64,000 bases of DNA from UBA4658 sp002405485 (lineage in GTDB: Bacteria > Planctomycetota > Phycisphaerae > Phycisphaerales > UBA1924). Shown here in pieces: positions 26,693 to 35,398 of the stretch (the first letter of the stretch is position 1; each line of letters opens with the position of its first letter). Where the stretch lies: assembly GCA_036823255.1 (NCBI GenBank), contig DAISGC010000004.1, positions 1 through 64,000 of the forward strand, given 5' to 3'. The translations under genes and the position numbers were made by a program. Below the pieces are notes generated by a model. The model did not search any database. It was not told where the DNA came from and saw nothing but the letters and a program-made list of their open reading frames with translations.

Positions 26693-27118
26693 ATGAGCAC
26701 ACCAAGACAACCGTCGAACGCGGATCAATCCACCATCGTGGCCTTGATCGGACATTGCAGTCCGGACTCGTGGATGCTCAAGTCCGTTGTGGAACGGGCG
26801 ATCCCAGGGGCGCGGATCGAGCGGGTGAACGATCAGACGGGGCTGGAGGAGGCCGCAAGGACAGCGGACGTGCTGCTCGTGAATCGCGTGCTGGACGGGA
26901 CGTTTTCCAGCGATTCGGGGATCGGCCTGATCGCATCGCTTCGGGAGGCGCCGACGCGGCGGGCGGAACTGCTGTTGATCAGCAATCTTCCGGACGCACA
27001 GGCACAGGCGGAGGAGGCGGGAGCACTTCCGGGGTTTGGCAAGGCGAACGCGGGCTCGGCGATCGCGGCGGAGCGACTGGCGGCGGCGGTGGCGAAGGCG
27101 AAGGGCAGCCGCCGCTAG
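26693..27118 (+). CDS. Receiver-like protein lacking the phosphoacceptor aspartate
   Basis: A 141-residue cytoplasmic protein whose strand-helix order looks like a CheY-type receiver: STIVALIGHCSPDSWML (strand 1), ADVLLVNRVLDG (strand 3), AELLLISN (strand 4) and GALPGFGKANAG (conserved Lys region). At the position of the phosphorylated Asp the sequence is VNRVL, so the acceptor is replaced by Asn; it would be a pseudo-receiver if the fold call is right. ATG 26693 follows AAAGCAGGGCGG and is preferred over the ATG at 26663, which would overlap tilS and lacks a ribosome-binding site. Its stop overlaps by 4 bases the stop of the convergent SCO1 gene. Fold assignment is by pattern only. Confidence 0.6.
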   Translation: MSTPRQPSNADQSTIVALIGHCSPDSWMLKSVVERAIPGARIERVNDQTGLEEAARTADVLLVNRVLDGTFSSDSGIGLIASLREAPTRRAELLLISNLPDAQAQAEEAGALPGFGKANAGSAIAAERLAAAVAKAKGSRR

Positions 27119-27864
27119 CGCAGGCCGAGCTTGCGGGCCCCGTCGGCGGCGCGCTTTTTCAGAGAGGCCATTTCTTCAGGCACGCTGGCGAGATATATGC
27201 CGAGCACTTCGCCCTTGGGTCCGACGAGGACGAACCAGCTTGGGTGGACGATGTTGTTCATCGTGGACCCGTCCGGGAGCGTGATGATGTTGGACTCGTT
27301 CTTGTCGATGCCGACGGCGAACTTCAGCCCCTGTTCGAGGAGGGGATAGACGTCCTGAGCGGGTCCGACGGCGAAGGTCCATCTGGTCGGATCGGCTCCG
27401 ATCTGCCGGGAGTAGGCGTTGAGGCGGTCCGGGGTGTCGTGGGTGGGATCGACACTGATGCTCAGGAACCGAACCTGGGCCCCTGGCCCGCCCGCGGCAC
27501 GGAGATCGCGTGCGAGGGTGTTCATGGTCTGGGTGAGCATGGGGCAGACGAGGGTGCAGTGTGTGAAGATGAAGCTGACGACGGTGAGTCGCCCGGAGAA
27601 GACGTCATTGGTGATCTTGACGCCGTTGTGATCGGTGAGGGCGAAGGGCAGGATGCGCAGGTCGCTGACGTTGGAGTCGGGCGTGAGCGGATCATCGCTG
27701 CGGGCGACGCTGGAGCCGCGCGGTCCAAGACCGTTCGCGGCTTCGCCCGTTGCATCGAGTGCGGCGGACCGGGCGTTGGATCGCCAGACGGCGATCAGCC
27801 CGCCGAGCGAGGCGGCGAAGACCGTTGCGAAGGCCACCAGTGCGATGAGCAGTCCCCTGGGCAT
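27115..27864 (-). CDS. SCO1/SenC-type copper chaperone or thioredoxin-like protein
   Basis: A 249-residue exported or membrane-tethered protein: N-terminal membrane helix (about 4-26), then a thioredoxin-fold SCO domain. Copper ligands of the family are present: C103-T-L-V-C107 in FIFTHCTLVCPM, and His in NIVHPSWFVLVGP; the FLSISVDPTHDTPDRL segment is also characteristic. SCO proteins deliver copper to the CuA site of cytochrome oxidase or act in thiol redox. No oxidase genes lie in the window. The open frame continues upstream to 28308 but that part is antisense to scpB. Its 3' end overlaps the convergent pseudo-receiver gene by 4 bases; 121 bases separate its start from scpB, giving a divergent promoter region. 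Confidence 0.88.
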   Translation of the reverse strand: MPRGLLIALVAFATVFAASLGGLIAVWRSNARSAALDATGEAANGLGPRGSSVARSDDPLTPDSNVSDLRILPFALTDHNGVKITNDVFSGRLTVVSFIFTHCTLVCPMLTQTMNTLARDLRAAGGPGAQVRFLSISVDPTHDTPDRLNAYSRQIGADPTRWTFAVGPAQDVYPLLEQGLKFAVGIDKNESNIITLPDGSTMNNIVHPSWFVLVGPKGEVLGIYLASVPEEMASLKKRAADGARKLGLR

Positions 27865-27985
27865 TGGAGCAGAACGATACGACGGGATGGGAGGGCGCGG
27901 AGCGGTCCGCGGGGATTTCACACGGGCAAAGCGGGGGTGGTACGATGTCCGCCGAATGGACGCACCCGACGGCTCGGAGAGCCCC

Positions 27986-28768
27986 ATGACGACCGCCCCA
28001 CCGACCGACCGAGAAGAGCCCGCCGTGGAACCCAAAGTCGGCACGTCACCGGCGGGGATGGGGGATGACGACGGACCTCTGGAGGATGCATCGGTCAAGC
28101 TTGCACTTGCGCTTGCCGGACGCACGCCGGAGTCGCTGGCGGGTCCTGTGGAGGCGTTGCTGCTGAGCGTGGATCGCGCGGTTCCGCCGGCGCGGGTTGC
28201 GGAGGCGCTTGGGTTGATCCAGGACGCGGAGGATCCATCGCAGACCGGGGAAGAGCAACCGGCGGACGCAGCCGCGCCCAAGGGACGCTCGAAAGGCCGC
28301 AAGGGCAAGCCGGCCGAGACGCCGGTGGGCCTCGTGAACGCGGCCGTGGAGCATCTGAACGGGGAGTATGAGCGGACGGGGCGGAGCTTCCGGATTCAGC
28401 GTGTCGCGGGCGGGTATCGGGTGATGACGCTGCCGGAGCATGCCGGGGTGCTGGAGCGGTATCACGGGAAGCGAGAGCGGCACGGGGTGAGCCGAGCGGC
28501 GCTGGAGACACTGGCGATCATCGCGTACAAGCAGCCGATCACACGGGCGTCGCTGGAGGCGATCCGCGGGGTGGCGTGCGGCGAGGTGCTGCGGTCGCTG
28601 ATCGAGCGTCGGCTGGTGACGATCGTCGGTCGTGCCGAGGAGCTTGGCCGACCGATGCTGTACGGGACGACCAAGTCGTTTCTGGAGACCTTTGGGCTGG
28701 CGAGCGTTCGGGATCTTCCGGCTCCGGAGGAGTTTCGCCCGAGCGGCGAGGACGCGGACGCGGACTGA
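27986..28768 (+). CDS. scpB: Segregation and condensation protein B
   Basis: A kleisin-associated winged-helix subunit of the SMC-ScpA-ScpB condensin complex that organises and segregates the chromosome. From ATG 27986 (preceded by CGGAGAG) the protein is 260 residues. The first 100 residues hold an acidic/basic linker (PKGRSKGRKGKPAETP) that splits or extends the first winged helix; the typical ScpB core follows: SFRIQRVAGGYRVMTLPEH, SRAALETLAIIAYKQPITRA, IRGVACGEVLRSLIERRLV and the GRPMLYGTT/FLETFGL end. An upstream ATG at 27956 would add 10 residues. scpA is not adjacent. The CYTH gene starts 2 bases after the stop, so the two are probably translated together. Confidence 0.92.
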   Translation: MTTAPPTDREEPAVEPKVGTSPAGMGDDDGPLEDASVKLALALAGRTPESLAGPVEALLLSVDRAVPPARVAEALGLIQDAEDPSQTGEEQPADAAAPKGRSKGRKGKPAETPVGLVNAAVEHLNGEYERTGRSFRIQRVAGGYRVMTLPEHAGVLERYHGKRERHGVSRAALETLAIIAYKQPITRASLEAIRGVACGEVLRSLIERRLVTIVGRAEELGRPMLYGTTKSFLETFGLASVRDLPAPEEFRPSGEDADAD

Positions 28769-28770
28769 CC

Positions 28771-29286
28771 ATGCCGATGCAGAACGTGGAGTACAAGGCC
28801 GAGCTGCGGGACCTGACGCTGGCCCGGACGATCGCGGCATCGCTCGGGGCGCTGAGCGTGGACACGCTGAGGCAGACCGACACGTACTTTCGAGTGCCGG
28901 ACGCGAAGCTCAAGAGGCGGGAGACCGAGGGCCAGCCGACGGAGTGGGTGTTCTACAACCGTGCGCAGCGGACGCAGAGCAAGCTGAGCACGTTCACGCT
29001 GTATCCGGATGGGATGGCCCGACAGCGGTTTGGTTCAACGGATCTGCCGGTGTGGATCGTTGTGAAGAAGATCCGGGAACTCTGGACGTATCAGGGCGTG
29101 CGCATCCATCTGGACCAGGTCGAGGGTTTGGGGTCGTTCATCGAGTTCGAGGCGTTGATCTGTCCGGAGCGATCGCTGGAAAAGGCCCATGAACTGGTGG
29201 AGTTTCTGCGGCAATCGCTTGCTCCGGCGATGGGCGAAGCGATCGCATGCGGCTACGCCGAGCTGCTGGATGCGGACCGGAGTTGA
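28771..29286 (+). CDS. CYTH domain protein (class IV adenylate cyclase/thiamine triphosphatase-like)
   Basis: A 171-residue protein that is one CYTH tunnel domain. Family features seen: the N-terminal VEYKAELRD (a variant of the ExExK motif in which only E-x-K is kept), LRQTDTYFRVPDAKLKRR, and later VRIHLDQVEGLGSFIEFEALI. CYTH enzymes act on triphosphates, including ATP (to cyclic AMP), thiamine triphosphate or inorganic tripolyphosphate, using acidic metal-binding residues inside the tunnel. Which reaction applies here is not visible. It begins 2 bases after scpB on the same strand and is probably co-translated; no functional link between the two is established. Confidence 0.82.
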   Translation: MPMQNVEYKAELRDLTLARTIAASLGALSVDTLRQTDTYFRVPDAKLKRRETEGQPTEWVFYNRAQRTQSKLSTFTLYPDGMARQRFGSTDLPVWIVVKKIRELWTYQGVRIHLDQVEGLGSFIEFEALICPERSLEKAHELVEFLRQSLAPAMGEAIACGYAELLDADRS

Positions 29287-29362
29287 TTTACGGGCGAGGT
29301 GGGCGTGAGGGTTTGCAGGCGGGCGGACGGCTAACCTTTCGGGGACATACAGGGAGTCACGC

Positions 29363-31231
29363 ATGACCAAGATGAGTTCTTCGGTGGGGGTTTGGATGGC
29401 GTCGCTGTGCATGGTCGTGGCGCCGGTCACGGTGACCCACGCCCATCTGAGCCTTGACGACGACAAGCCGGCAGCGAAGGCGGTCGTCAAGTCGACGGGC
29501 ATCGGCCACGTGGAGATTCACGGCGCGTTGGCGGAGATGCCGCACCCGCTGGCGTGGCTGACGGGATCGGGGGATCACCCGACGATGCGGGACATGCTTG
29601 CGCTGCTGCAGGAGGCCTCGGAGGACGAGCACGTGTCGGGGCTGGTGATCCGGCTTCGCGAGGCGGAGTTGACCCTGACGCAGGTCGAGGAACTGGGTTC
29701 GGCGCTCACGCAGTTTCGTTCCAAGGGCAAGAAGGTGCACCTGTTTGCCGACGGGTACTCGACGACCGAGCTGGTGCTCGGGTCGTACTGCGACGAGATC
29801 GTGATGCAGGAAGGCGGCGGGATCATGTTTCCGGGGATGTACATGGAGGAGATGTACCTCGCCGACACGATGGCCTGGGCGGGACTGACGCCGCAGATGG
29901 TGCAGGTGGGCGACTACAAGGGTGCCAACGAGCAGTACATGCGGACCTCCCCGAGCCCGCAGTGGGAAGAGAACATCAGCGGCCTTCTGGACGCGCTGTA
30001 CGGCAACGTCCGCGAGCGGATCAAGAGCGCTCGTGGGCTAGACGACGCGAAGCTGGACGACGCGATGCGGCGGTGCTGGATGGGACTTGGCGACGCGGGC
30101 AAGAGTTCTGGGCTGATCGATTCGACGATCGATCTGCCGTCGCTGACCAAGCATCTCGAGAAGGCCTACGGCACGGAGATCGACTGGCACAACTTCGAAG
30201 TCTCCGATGGCACGCCGAAGCTGGACACGTCGAATCCGTTCGCGATGCTGAGCAAGCTGTTCAAGGAGCCCAGCCACACGCCGACGCGGGATGCGATCGC
30301 GATCGTGCACATCAACGGACCGATCGTGGATGGAGAAAGCTCCGAGGGCGGGTTTCTGGGCGAGTCGTCGGTCGGTTCGCACACGATTCGGCGTGCGTTG
30401 TCGGAGATCGAGGACGAGGAACTGTTCAAGGGCGTCGTGATCCGGATCGACTCGCCCGGCGGGTCGGCGACGGCGAGCGAGGTCATCTGGCAGGGCATCA
30501 AGCGACTGAGCGAGACGCGCCCGGTGTGGGTGAGCGTCGGATCCATGGCGGCCAGCGGCGGGTATTACTGCCTCGTGGCCGGGCAGAAGGTGTATGTCAA
30601 CCCTTCGAGCATCGTCGGGTCGATCGGGGTGGTCGGGGGGAAGATCGCGATGACGGGGCTGTACGACAAGCTCAAGGTGCGCGTACATGGCCGAGAGCGC
30701 GGCCCGATGGGGCGGATGCTGGCCTCGAGCGGGCCCTGGAGCGATGCGGAGCAGGCACTGGTGCGTGAGAAGATGAAGGAGACCTATGACCTGTTTGCAT
30801 CGCGCGTGAGCGCCGGGCGGCCGGGGATGGATCTTTCCAAGACGGCCGAAGGACGGCTGTTTGCAGGGTCGGACGCGGTGGAGCTCAAGATGGCCGACGC
30901 GATCGGCGGGTTGAACGACTGCGTGCGCGACCTGGCGCGGGAGCTCAAGCTCGTTGAAGGGGACTACCAGATCCTGGAGTTCCCCGGGCCGCGATCGCTG
31001 ACCGACGTGCTGGGCGACATGATGGGTCCGATGGCGACGTCCCGGGAGCCCGGGGCGGCGGCGGCGCGAGCGATTGGCGAGCAGGCGGGCCCGGCGATGA
31101 TCGCCGGGACGCTGCGGCACATCGTGGGTGAACGACACTGGCCGCTGGTCCGAGATCACCTCGCCGCCATGCTGCAGCTTCGTGAGCAGCGGGTGATCCT
31201 GACCAGTCCGCGGGCCGTGATTGTGAAGTAA
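29363..31231 (+). CDS. sppA: SppA-type signal peptide peptidase (S49)
   Basis: A 622-residue exported serine protease with two tandem S49 domains, like E. coli SppA (618 residues), that degrades cleaved signal peptides in the membrane. ATG 29363 follows GGGAG. A signal or anchor occupies about residues 8-28. The catalytic dyad is split across domains as in the family: K186 in VGDYKGANEQYMR (N-terminal domain) and S398 in SMAASGGYY (C-terminal domain). IRIDSPGGSATASEVIW and SIVGSIGVVGGKI are also typical. The last 60 residues after the second domain are a helix-rich extension. It is 76 bases after the CYTH gene and 86 before the PhoD-type gene. Confidence 0.92.
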   Translation: MTKMSSSVGVWMASLCMVVAPVTVTHAHLSLDDDKPAAKAVVKSTGIGHVEIHGALAEMPHPLAWLTGSGDHPTMRDMLALLQEASEDEHVSGLVIRLREAELTLTQVEELGSALTQFRSKGKKVHLFADGYSTTELVLGSYCDEIVMQEGGGIMFPGMYMEEMYLADTMAWAGLTPQMVQVGDYKGANEQYMRTSPSPQWEENISGLLDALYGNVRERIKSARGLDDAKLDDAMRRCWMGLGDAGKSSGLIDSTIDLPSLTKHLEKAYGTEIDWHNFEVSDGTPKLDTSNPFAMLSKLFKEPSHTPTRDAIAIVHINGPIVDGESSEGGFLGESSVGSHTIRRALSEIEDEELFKGVVIRIDSPGGSATASEVIWQGIKRLSETRPVWVSVGSMAASGGYYCLVAGQKVYVNPSSIVGSIGVVGGKIAMTGLYDKLKVRVHGRERGPMGRMLASSGPWSDAEQALVREKMKETYDLFASRVSAGRPGMDLSKTAEGRLFAGSDAVELKMADAIGGLNDCVRDLARELKLVEGDYQILEFPGPRSLTDVLGDMMGPMATSREPGAAAARAIGEQAGPAMIAGTLRHIVGERHWPLVRDHLAAMLQLREQRVILTSPRAVIVK

Positions 31232-31317
31232 TTGCAAGCAACGCGGGGCACGGTGGACGCATCCAGGCGAAGCGGCCAATGCTGAACTGGTGGGAGGATG
31301 TGTCGGAGGAGTCCTCG

Positions 31318-32427
31318 ATGCTTCGAACGTGCGCGATCGTCGCCCTTGCGGGCCTGACCTCTTTCGGGGCAGGGGCGATGGCTCAGACATCCTCGGAGCC
31401 AGTTGACGTCATCGCGTTCGGCTCGTGCGCCCGGGAGCGTGATGCCCAGCCGATCTGGACCGAGATCGTGGCCCAGCAACCGGACGTCTTCCTGTTCATC
31501 GGCGACAACATGTACGCCGATTTTCAGGAGGAGGACGGGAAACTGGTCATGAAGCCGGTGACCGACGTCCGGCGCATCGAGGAGGCATACGCCGCACTTG
31601 GCGCACAGGACGGGTATCGCCGAATCCTGCGGACCTGTCCGGTGCTTGCGACATGGGATGATCACGACTATGGCGCCAACGACGCGGGGAAGGAGTATCC
31701 GCTCAAGGAAGCCGCGAAGAAGGCGTTCTGGGATTTCTACGGCGAGCCCCCGACATCGCCCCTTCGGAACCAGCCGGGAGTGTACCAGTCTCGCGTGCTG
31801 GGCCCGGCCGGACGGCGCGTGCAGATCATCCTCCTGGACACGCGGTTCAATCGGGACGCTCTGGATGTCGCTCCCAAGGACCAGCGGACGCGGCGTGGCC
31901 CGTATCTGCCGACGACGGACACGTCGCGCACGCTGCTTGGGGAAGCGCAGTGGAAGTGGCTGGAGGAGCGTCTGCGTGAGCCGGCGGAGATCCGGCTGAT
32001 CGTCAGCAGCATCCAAGTCGTCGCCGACGAGCATGGATTCGAGACGTGGGGCAACTTCCCGCACGAGCGGCAGCGCCTGTACGCGCTCATCGATTCGACG
32101 GACGCGGGCGGAGTGGTGTTTCTCTCAGGAGATCGGCACCTTGCGGAGATCTCCGTTGATCGCGTGCCGCGATTGGATGGAACGCGCCCGCCCTATCCGC
32201 TGTGGGACTTCACGTCCAGCGGCATGAACGAGCGGGCACGAGTGGTGACCGATCCCAACCAGTATCGCGTGGGGCCGGTGCGCCGAGAAACGAACTTCGG
32301 CGTGGTGAACATCAAGTGGCAGGAGCCGATCGAGCAGACTCAGATCGAACTGATCGCCCTCGGCGATCGCGGGCAGACGCTCAACCGCCAGACGCTCTGG
32401 CTTGGCGACCTGCGAGAGAAGCGTTGA
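31318..32427 (+). CDS. PhoD-type alkaline phosphatase
   Basis: A 369-residue exported metallophosphatase. ATG 31318 follows GGAGGAG and opens a signal peptide (to about AMA-QT, residue 22). PhoD-like markers: IAFGSCARERDAQPIW, FLFIGDNMYAD (metal-binding Asp/Asn), LATWDDHDYGAND, and VVFLSGDRHLAEI with the late metal-binding HL. PhoD enzymes hydrolyse phosphomono- and diesters using calcium and iron, usually outside the cytoplasm for phosphorus gain. The protein is shorter than classic PhoD and closest to the compact bacterial form. No phosphate-regulation box was recognisable. It converges with the GlmU-like gene (57-base gap, no clear terminator). Confidence 0.87.
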   Translation: MLRTCAIVALAGLTSFGAGAMAQTSSEPVDVIAFGSCARERDAQPIWTEIVAQQPDVFLFIGDNMYADFQEEDGKLVMKPVTDVRRIEEAYAALGAQDGYRRILRTCPVLATWDDHDYGANDAGKEYPLKEAAKKAFWDFYGEPPTSPLRNQPGVYQSRVLGPAGRRVQIILLDTRFNRDALDVAPKDQRTRRGPYLPTTDTSRTLLGEAQWKWLEERLREPAEIRLIVSSIQVVADEHGFETWGNFPHERQRLYALIDSTDAGGVVFLSGDRHLAEISVDRVPRLDGTRPPYPLWDFTSSGMNERARVVTDPNQYRVGPVRRETNFGVVNIKWQEPIEQTQIELIALGDRGQTLNRQTLWLGDLREKR

Positions 32428-32484
32428 CGCGCGCCGGCGTGCGCGACGCCCGGCGGCAGAGCACGCCCTGACGGAGCGGAGGGA

Positions 32485-33765
32485 TCATGGCCGTGGTCCT
32501 CGGGCCCCGTCGCCATCTGCGTTGGCGAGTTGCCGGATGCACGTCTCATATGCCGCGCTCGGCGTGAGTTTTCGCCGTGCCATCGCCGCCCGGACGACTT
32601 CCAGGCACTTGTCTATGCGGTAGGGACGATCGCTCAGTCGGCCGTCGTCGGCGTCGGTGATCCAACGGAATCGCGGCAGGGTTCCGCTCACCGGGCGTGT
32701 GGCGGCGAACATCGATCCGGTGCCCACGATGGACCCGGTCATGATGCGGGTGCAGATGGCGGTCTTGACGTGATCGCCAAGGACGCAGCCGAGGAACTGC
32801 AGACCGGTGCGCTCGTTGGACGCGGACACGCCATCGTGGGCGAGCGGTCTGGCGACGACATCTCCATAGGTGTTGAGCAGGTTGGAGTTCGTGGTACCGG
32901 CGCCGAGGTTGACCCATTCGCCGACGTACGCGTCGCCGAGGTAGCCATCGTGGGCCTTGTTGCTGTAGCCCTGGAAGATAGTCCCCCCCACTTCGCCGGC
33001 GACCTTGCAGTGCGGGCCGATGGCCGAGCCCGCGCGGATGACCGCTCGCTCCAGGATGGATGCGTGCGGTCCGACGTACGCGGGGCCGACGATGATGGCC
33101 CCTGGCCGCACGGTGGCATGGTCATCGATGACGACCGCGCCTGCTGCGGTGTCGAAGATGGCGGAGGGGTGAACGCTTGCGCTGGCGGAGAGCAGGACGC
33201 CGGCGGCATCAGCCGGTCGGATCCAGTCGGTTCGAGAGCGTTCCAGGAGCTTGAGGTCGGCGGCGAGACAGGTGTCTCGATGCGCACGGACGTGCCACGG
33301 ACGGGTGAGCGTGGGAACGTCGGCGTGGTGCAGGTGCAAGCCGTGCACGTCTCCCTGGAGGACGCCGGCGGCGCGGTCGGCGGGGACATGGGCCTTGGCG
33401 ATGATGCCCGTGGACCGATCGATCTGCGCGTGGCCGAGTTCGAGCCCGGTCGAGTCGGCATCGATGAGCGGGCACGCGCCATTGATCAGGAGCACGCCGA
33501 CTGCCGGAAGCCGGTTCGGATTCACAGGGAGTGTCGGGGGCGTGCGTTCTCGCACGATGGACTCGATGCGACTGGGGACGAGCAGGCCGTCGGGCTGGGG
33601 CAGGTCGTTGAGCCTGGAGTGCAGGAGAATGCGACGGAGCGTTGTGAGCGCGCCGGTGCGAATGTCGAAAGCGGCTCTGAGATCGGTGATGGGAGCCAGG
33701 AGCGGCTGGACGGATCCGGCCCCGATTCGAGCATGGATGGAGTCAAAGACCAGAACGCTGAGCAT
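32485..33765 (-). CDS. GlmU-like protein: partial nucleotidyltransferase domain plus left-handed beta-helix
   Basis: A 426-residue protein of the GlmU-family found in planctomycetes and Bacteroidetes. The N-terminal 200 residues (MLSVLVFDS ... LLINGACPLIDADS) correspond to an atypical sugar-nucleotidyltransferase domain (NTP_transf_4 type); a hexapeptide-repeat left-handed beta-helix follows (about 205-370: HPSAIFDTAAGAVVIDDHA, IIVGPAYVGPHASIL, VAGEVGGTIFQGYSNKAHDG, GEWVNLGAGTTNSNLLNTY). It may make UDP-GlcNAc or a similar sugar nucleotide for the cell wall, but the activity is unproven for this branch. It is the last gene of the mre cluster, 15 bases after mreD, which suggests a link between precursor supply and cell shape. 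Confidence 0.8.
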   Translation of the reverse strand: MLSVLVFDSIHARIGAGSVQPLLAPITDLRAAFDIRTGALTTLRRILLHSRLNDLPQPDGLLVPSRIESIVRERTPPTLPVNPNRLPAVGVLLINGACPLIDADSTGLELGHAQIDRSTGIIAKAHVPADRAAGVLQGDVHGLHLHHADVPTLTRPWHVRAHRDTCLAADLKLLERSRTDWIRPADAAGVLLSASASVHPSAIFDTAAGAVVIDDHATVRPGAIIVGPAYVGPHASILERAVIRAGSAIGPHCKVAGEVGGTIFQGYSNKAHDGYLGDAYVGEWVNLGAGTTNSNLLNTYGDVVARPLAHDGVSASNERTGLQFLGCVLGDHVKTAICTRIMTGSIVGTGSMFAATRPVSGTLPRFRWITDADDGRLSDRPYRIDKCLEVVRAAMARRKLTPSAAYETCIRQLANADGDGARGPRP

Positions 33766-33780
33766 GGCGGAACTCCGCGG

Positions 33781-34374
33781 CTAGGTTCGGCGCGAGAACG
33801 CCCGACGGCCGCTGCTGTCGTGGAAGTGGAAAAGCGGATGGGCCCACAGAAGCAGGAGGCCGATGACCAGTCCCGTTCCGGCGGTGTAGAGGGCGCCGAG
33901 GAGACGGGCGAGCAGGTCGCTCATGGCCCGATACTCGGAGCCGTCGCTCCAGGAGCCGCTGAACAGCATATCACGAGCTCCGAGGATGGCCGAGGCGACG
34001 ACACCTGCGAGTGCGGCGACGATCATCGAGAGCACCATGACGGTGAGCGGATTCCTGCGCATCATCATCGGCCGAACGGTGTGGACGAGGTACGCGCCGA
34101 GGGCAAAGCCGAGGGCGTGGGGTCCGATGACGACCGTGGGCGGGAGCCCGGTTGAGCTCAATCCACCGCGGAGCGTGGTGAGATCGACCATGAGCCCCAC
34201 GAGCAGCGCGGTCCACAGGGAGGGCACGACCGGCGCAAAGAGCGCGACGAAGACCACCAGCGGCACCACCAGAGAGGGCGCGGCGCTTGGATGACCGAGG
34301 CGCAGGGCCTCGCGGATGACCGGCTCAAGCGCCAGCAGAACCCAGGCAAAGAGCAGCGTGACGGGCCACCTCAT
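33781..34374 (-). CDS. mreD: Rod shape-determining protein MreD-like membrane protein
   Basis: A 197-residue multi-pass membrane protein with about five helices. MreD sequences diverge greatly, so the call rests on size, hydrophobic pattern (MRWPVTLLFAWVLLALEP, LVVPLVVFVALFAPVV, ALLVGLMVDL, GFALGAYLVHTV, VLSMIVAALAGVVASAIL) and on its place directly after mreC. Its ATG overlaps the mreC stop (ATGA at 34371-34374), so it is translationally coupled. MreD helps assemble the MreB-MreC elongation complex at the inner membrane. The last 15 residues are basic. Confidence 0.82.
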   Translation of the reverse strand: MRWPVTLLFAWVLLALEPVIREALRLGHPSAAPSLVVPLVVFVALFAPVVPSLWTALLVGLMVDLTTLRGGLSSTGLPPTVVIGPHALGFALGAYLVHTVRPMMMRRNPLTVMVLSMIVAALAGVVASAILGARDMLFSGSWSDGSEYRAMSDLLARLLGALYTAGTGLVIGLLLLWAHPLFHFHDSSGRRAFSRRT

Positions 34375-35279
34375 GGCGTTCCGCCCTTCTCACCGACGCG
34401 CTCGGCGGACTGTCCGGACTCCGGGATGCGGATCATGACTTCGCTGGCTCGCTCGATCTCGTGGATCGGGCGGACGGTGACGACCGTGCGGAGGGGCATT
34501 TCCGGGCTGGGCTCGGCGGTTTCGATCTGCCCGATGATGAGCATCTGCGCGCTCTGCGGCCATCGGGCGTCGGCGTCCTGCAGCCGAACGACCATGCCTC
34601 GGGCGATGGTCACCGGCGGAGCGACGCCGGAAGGATCGGGGAGATACTCGACCTGGCCTCGGAGCGTGCCGCCCTCGTGGGTCTTCAGAAGCACGCGCGG
34701 GCCGATGGTCTCATCGGCGAGCATGACGACGCCGCCGACGGCCTCGCCCTTGCTCATGCGTGTGAGCGGGAGCACGGCACAGGTGCGGTCGTCGACGCGG
34801 ACGACGCGCCCGAGCAGGTGCACTCCCCGGAGGGCGACGACGTTGTTGACGCTCACGCCGTCGCGGCGACCGGCTCGAACGGTGAGCAGGCCGCCGCTGT
34901 TGTCGGCGCCGTAGCCGATGACGGGTGCGGTGATCTGCTTGACGGCGAGCGAGGGGTTAAGGTCGAAGCCGCGGGAGAGGTCGCGGATGAGCACGCGGAG
35001 CTCGTCGATCTGCTGACGGAGCTGCTTGACCTCGAGGGCATACTGGTCGCGCTGCTCGCGGAGGACCTGGACTTCCGGGCTTGGCGCGTCGGCAGTCAAC
35101 CCTGGGCCCGGTCCACGAAGCCAGGCCAGAAGCGAGCGTGCGGGCTGCTGAACGGGCGCCAGGAGCACGGTCGCGGGCACGTGCAGGTGGGTGAGTGCGG
35201 ACGAAATGGGCCGGGGCGCCGCCGCCGCTCCTGCGACCAGCAGGAACGCGAGAGTCAGGGATGTGCGCGACGATGGCAT
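34371..35279 (-). CDS. mreC: Rod shape-determining protein MreC
   Basis: A 302-residue protein with an N-terminal membrane anchor (about 6-24), a coiled coil (about 70-105, VLREQRDQYALEVKQLRQQ) and the two-barrel periplasmic MreC domain: APVIGYGADNSGGLLTVRAG, GVSVNNVVALRGVHLLGRVVRV (shortened: NNVVALRGVHLLGRVV), TCAVLPLTRMSKGEAVGGVV, GPRVLLKTHEGG. MreC links the cytoplasmic MreB filament to the peptidoglycan synthases. It follows mreB after 119 bases, in which CTCGGC (35363-35368) and GCCGAG (35374-35379) can form a small hairpin that might tune downstream expression. It overlaps mreD by 4 bases. Confidence 0.92.
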   Translation of the reverse strand: MPSSRTSLTLAFLLVAGAAAAPRPISSALTHLHVPATVLLAPVQQPARSLLAWLRGPGPGLTADAPSPEVQVLREQRDQYALEVKQLRQQIDELRVLIRDLSRGFDLNPSLAVKQITAPVIGYGADNSGGLLTVRAGRRDGVSVNNVVALRGVHLLGRVVRVDDRTCAVLPLTRMSKGEAVGGVVMLADETIGPRVLLKTHEGGTLRGQVEYLPDPSGVAPPVTIARGMVVRLQDADARWPQSAQMLIIGQIETAEPSPEMPLRTVVTVRPIHEIERASEVMIRIPESGQSAERVGEKGGTP

Positions 35280-35398
35280 GCGGGGTGGACCATTTGACAG
35301 TTCTGCGCTTCCAGTCTCTTGTCAGCCCCCGTGCTGCGCTCCCGTTCGGCGAGGCCGATGTGCTCGGCTGATGGCCGAGTGTCTGTGCTCACCGCCGC

